NCBI GenBank assembly: GCA_937872125.1
Contig: CALMNY010000040.1
Coordinates: 1-5,658 of the forward strand
Source: an uncultured Candidatus Competibacteraceae bacterium
GTDB taxonomy: Bacteria; Pseudomonadota; Gammaproteobacteria; Competibacterales; Competibacteraceae
Length of the DNA stretch: 5,658 nucleotides
Direction: 5' to 3'
In this document: positions 5,607-5,658 of the stretch, in pieces
Numbering within the stretch: the first letter of the stretch is position 1
How the letters are laid out: every line of letters starts with the position of its first letter
The notes under the pieces: generated by a model
Seen by the model: the letters and a program-made list of their open reading frames with translations, nothing else
What the model was told of the DNA's origin: nothing
The model's database searches: none
Made by a program: the position numbers and the translations under genes

Positions 5607-5658
5607 ATGACGGACTCGAGCAAGTCCCGGCTCGGCGTCGCCCTCGGCAGCGGTTCGG
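5607..5658 (+). CDS. N-terminus of a probable patatin-like phospholipase (partial)
   Basis: An ATG at 5607, preceded by GAGGGA with 8-base spacing, opens a frame that runs off the right edge after 17 codons. The protein begins MTDSSKSRLGVALGSGS. The segment LGVALGSGS is how bacterial patatin-like phospholipases of the RssA type begin; there the glycine-rich stretch leads into the G-x-G-x-x-R-G oxyanion loop before the G-x-S-x-G nucleophile. The catalytic serine and aspartate lie outside the window, so the call rests on this motif alone. It is 12 bases after moaB on the same strand and is probably co-transcribed. Other glycine-loop proteins are possible. Confidence 0.55.
   Translation, partial: MTDSSKSRLGVALGSGS

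Overview
The window is GC-rich, densely coded bacterial chromosome. Close resemblance to E. coli YcgM and MoaB, a CbpA-type J-protein, a DegQ-type protease and a Pseudomonas-like REP palindrome all point to a gammaproteobacterium. The genus cannot be fixed from the sequence alone. I see no phage, plasmid or CRISPR genes and no RNA genes.

Layout. Positions 2-94 (+) are the C-terminal end of a membrane protein. A 267-base convergent gap follows (95-361). It holds a strong hairpin, a REP doublet facing inward (REPIN-like), and an outer inverted repeat that encloses the doublet and touches the stop codon of the next gene. A Crp/Fnr-family regulator lies on the minus strand (362 to about 1072). 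Divergent from it is a fumarylacetoacetate-hydrolase-family enzyme of the YcgM/FAHD1 type (1291-1950, +).

On the minus strand, read from right to left, are three protein-quality-control genes: a small heat-shock protein (4957-4517), a CbpA-type J-protein (4459-3500) and a DegQ-type periplasmic protease with two PDZ domains (3393-2014). A convincing sigma-32 (RpoH) promoter lies just upstream of the small heat-shock gene, and a weaker sigma-E-like site lies upstream of degQ. The group therefore reads as a stress-response cluster: a cytoplasmic holdase, a DnaK co-chaperone and a periplasmic protease/chaperone. The usual CbpA partner CbpM is not encoded between them.

Divergent from the heat-shock promoter is moaB (5061-5594, +, molybdenum cofactor biosynthesis). 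It is followed after 12 bases by the start of a probable patatin-like phospholipase cut off by the window end (5607-5658).

Most of the window is ordinary core-genome content. The parts most worth a second look are the nested repeat element at 229-362 and the regulatory layout of the hsp20-cbpA-degQ cluster. I found no clear sign of a wholly undescribed system.
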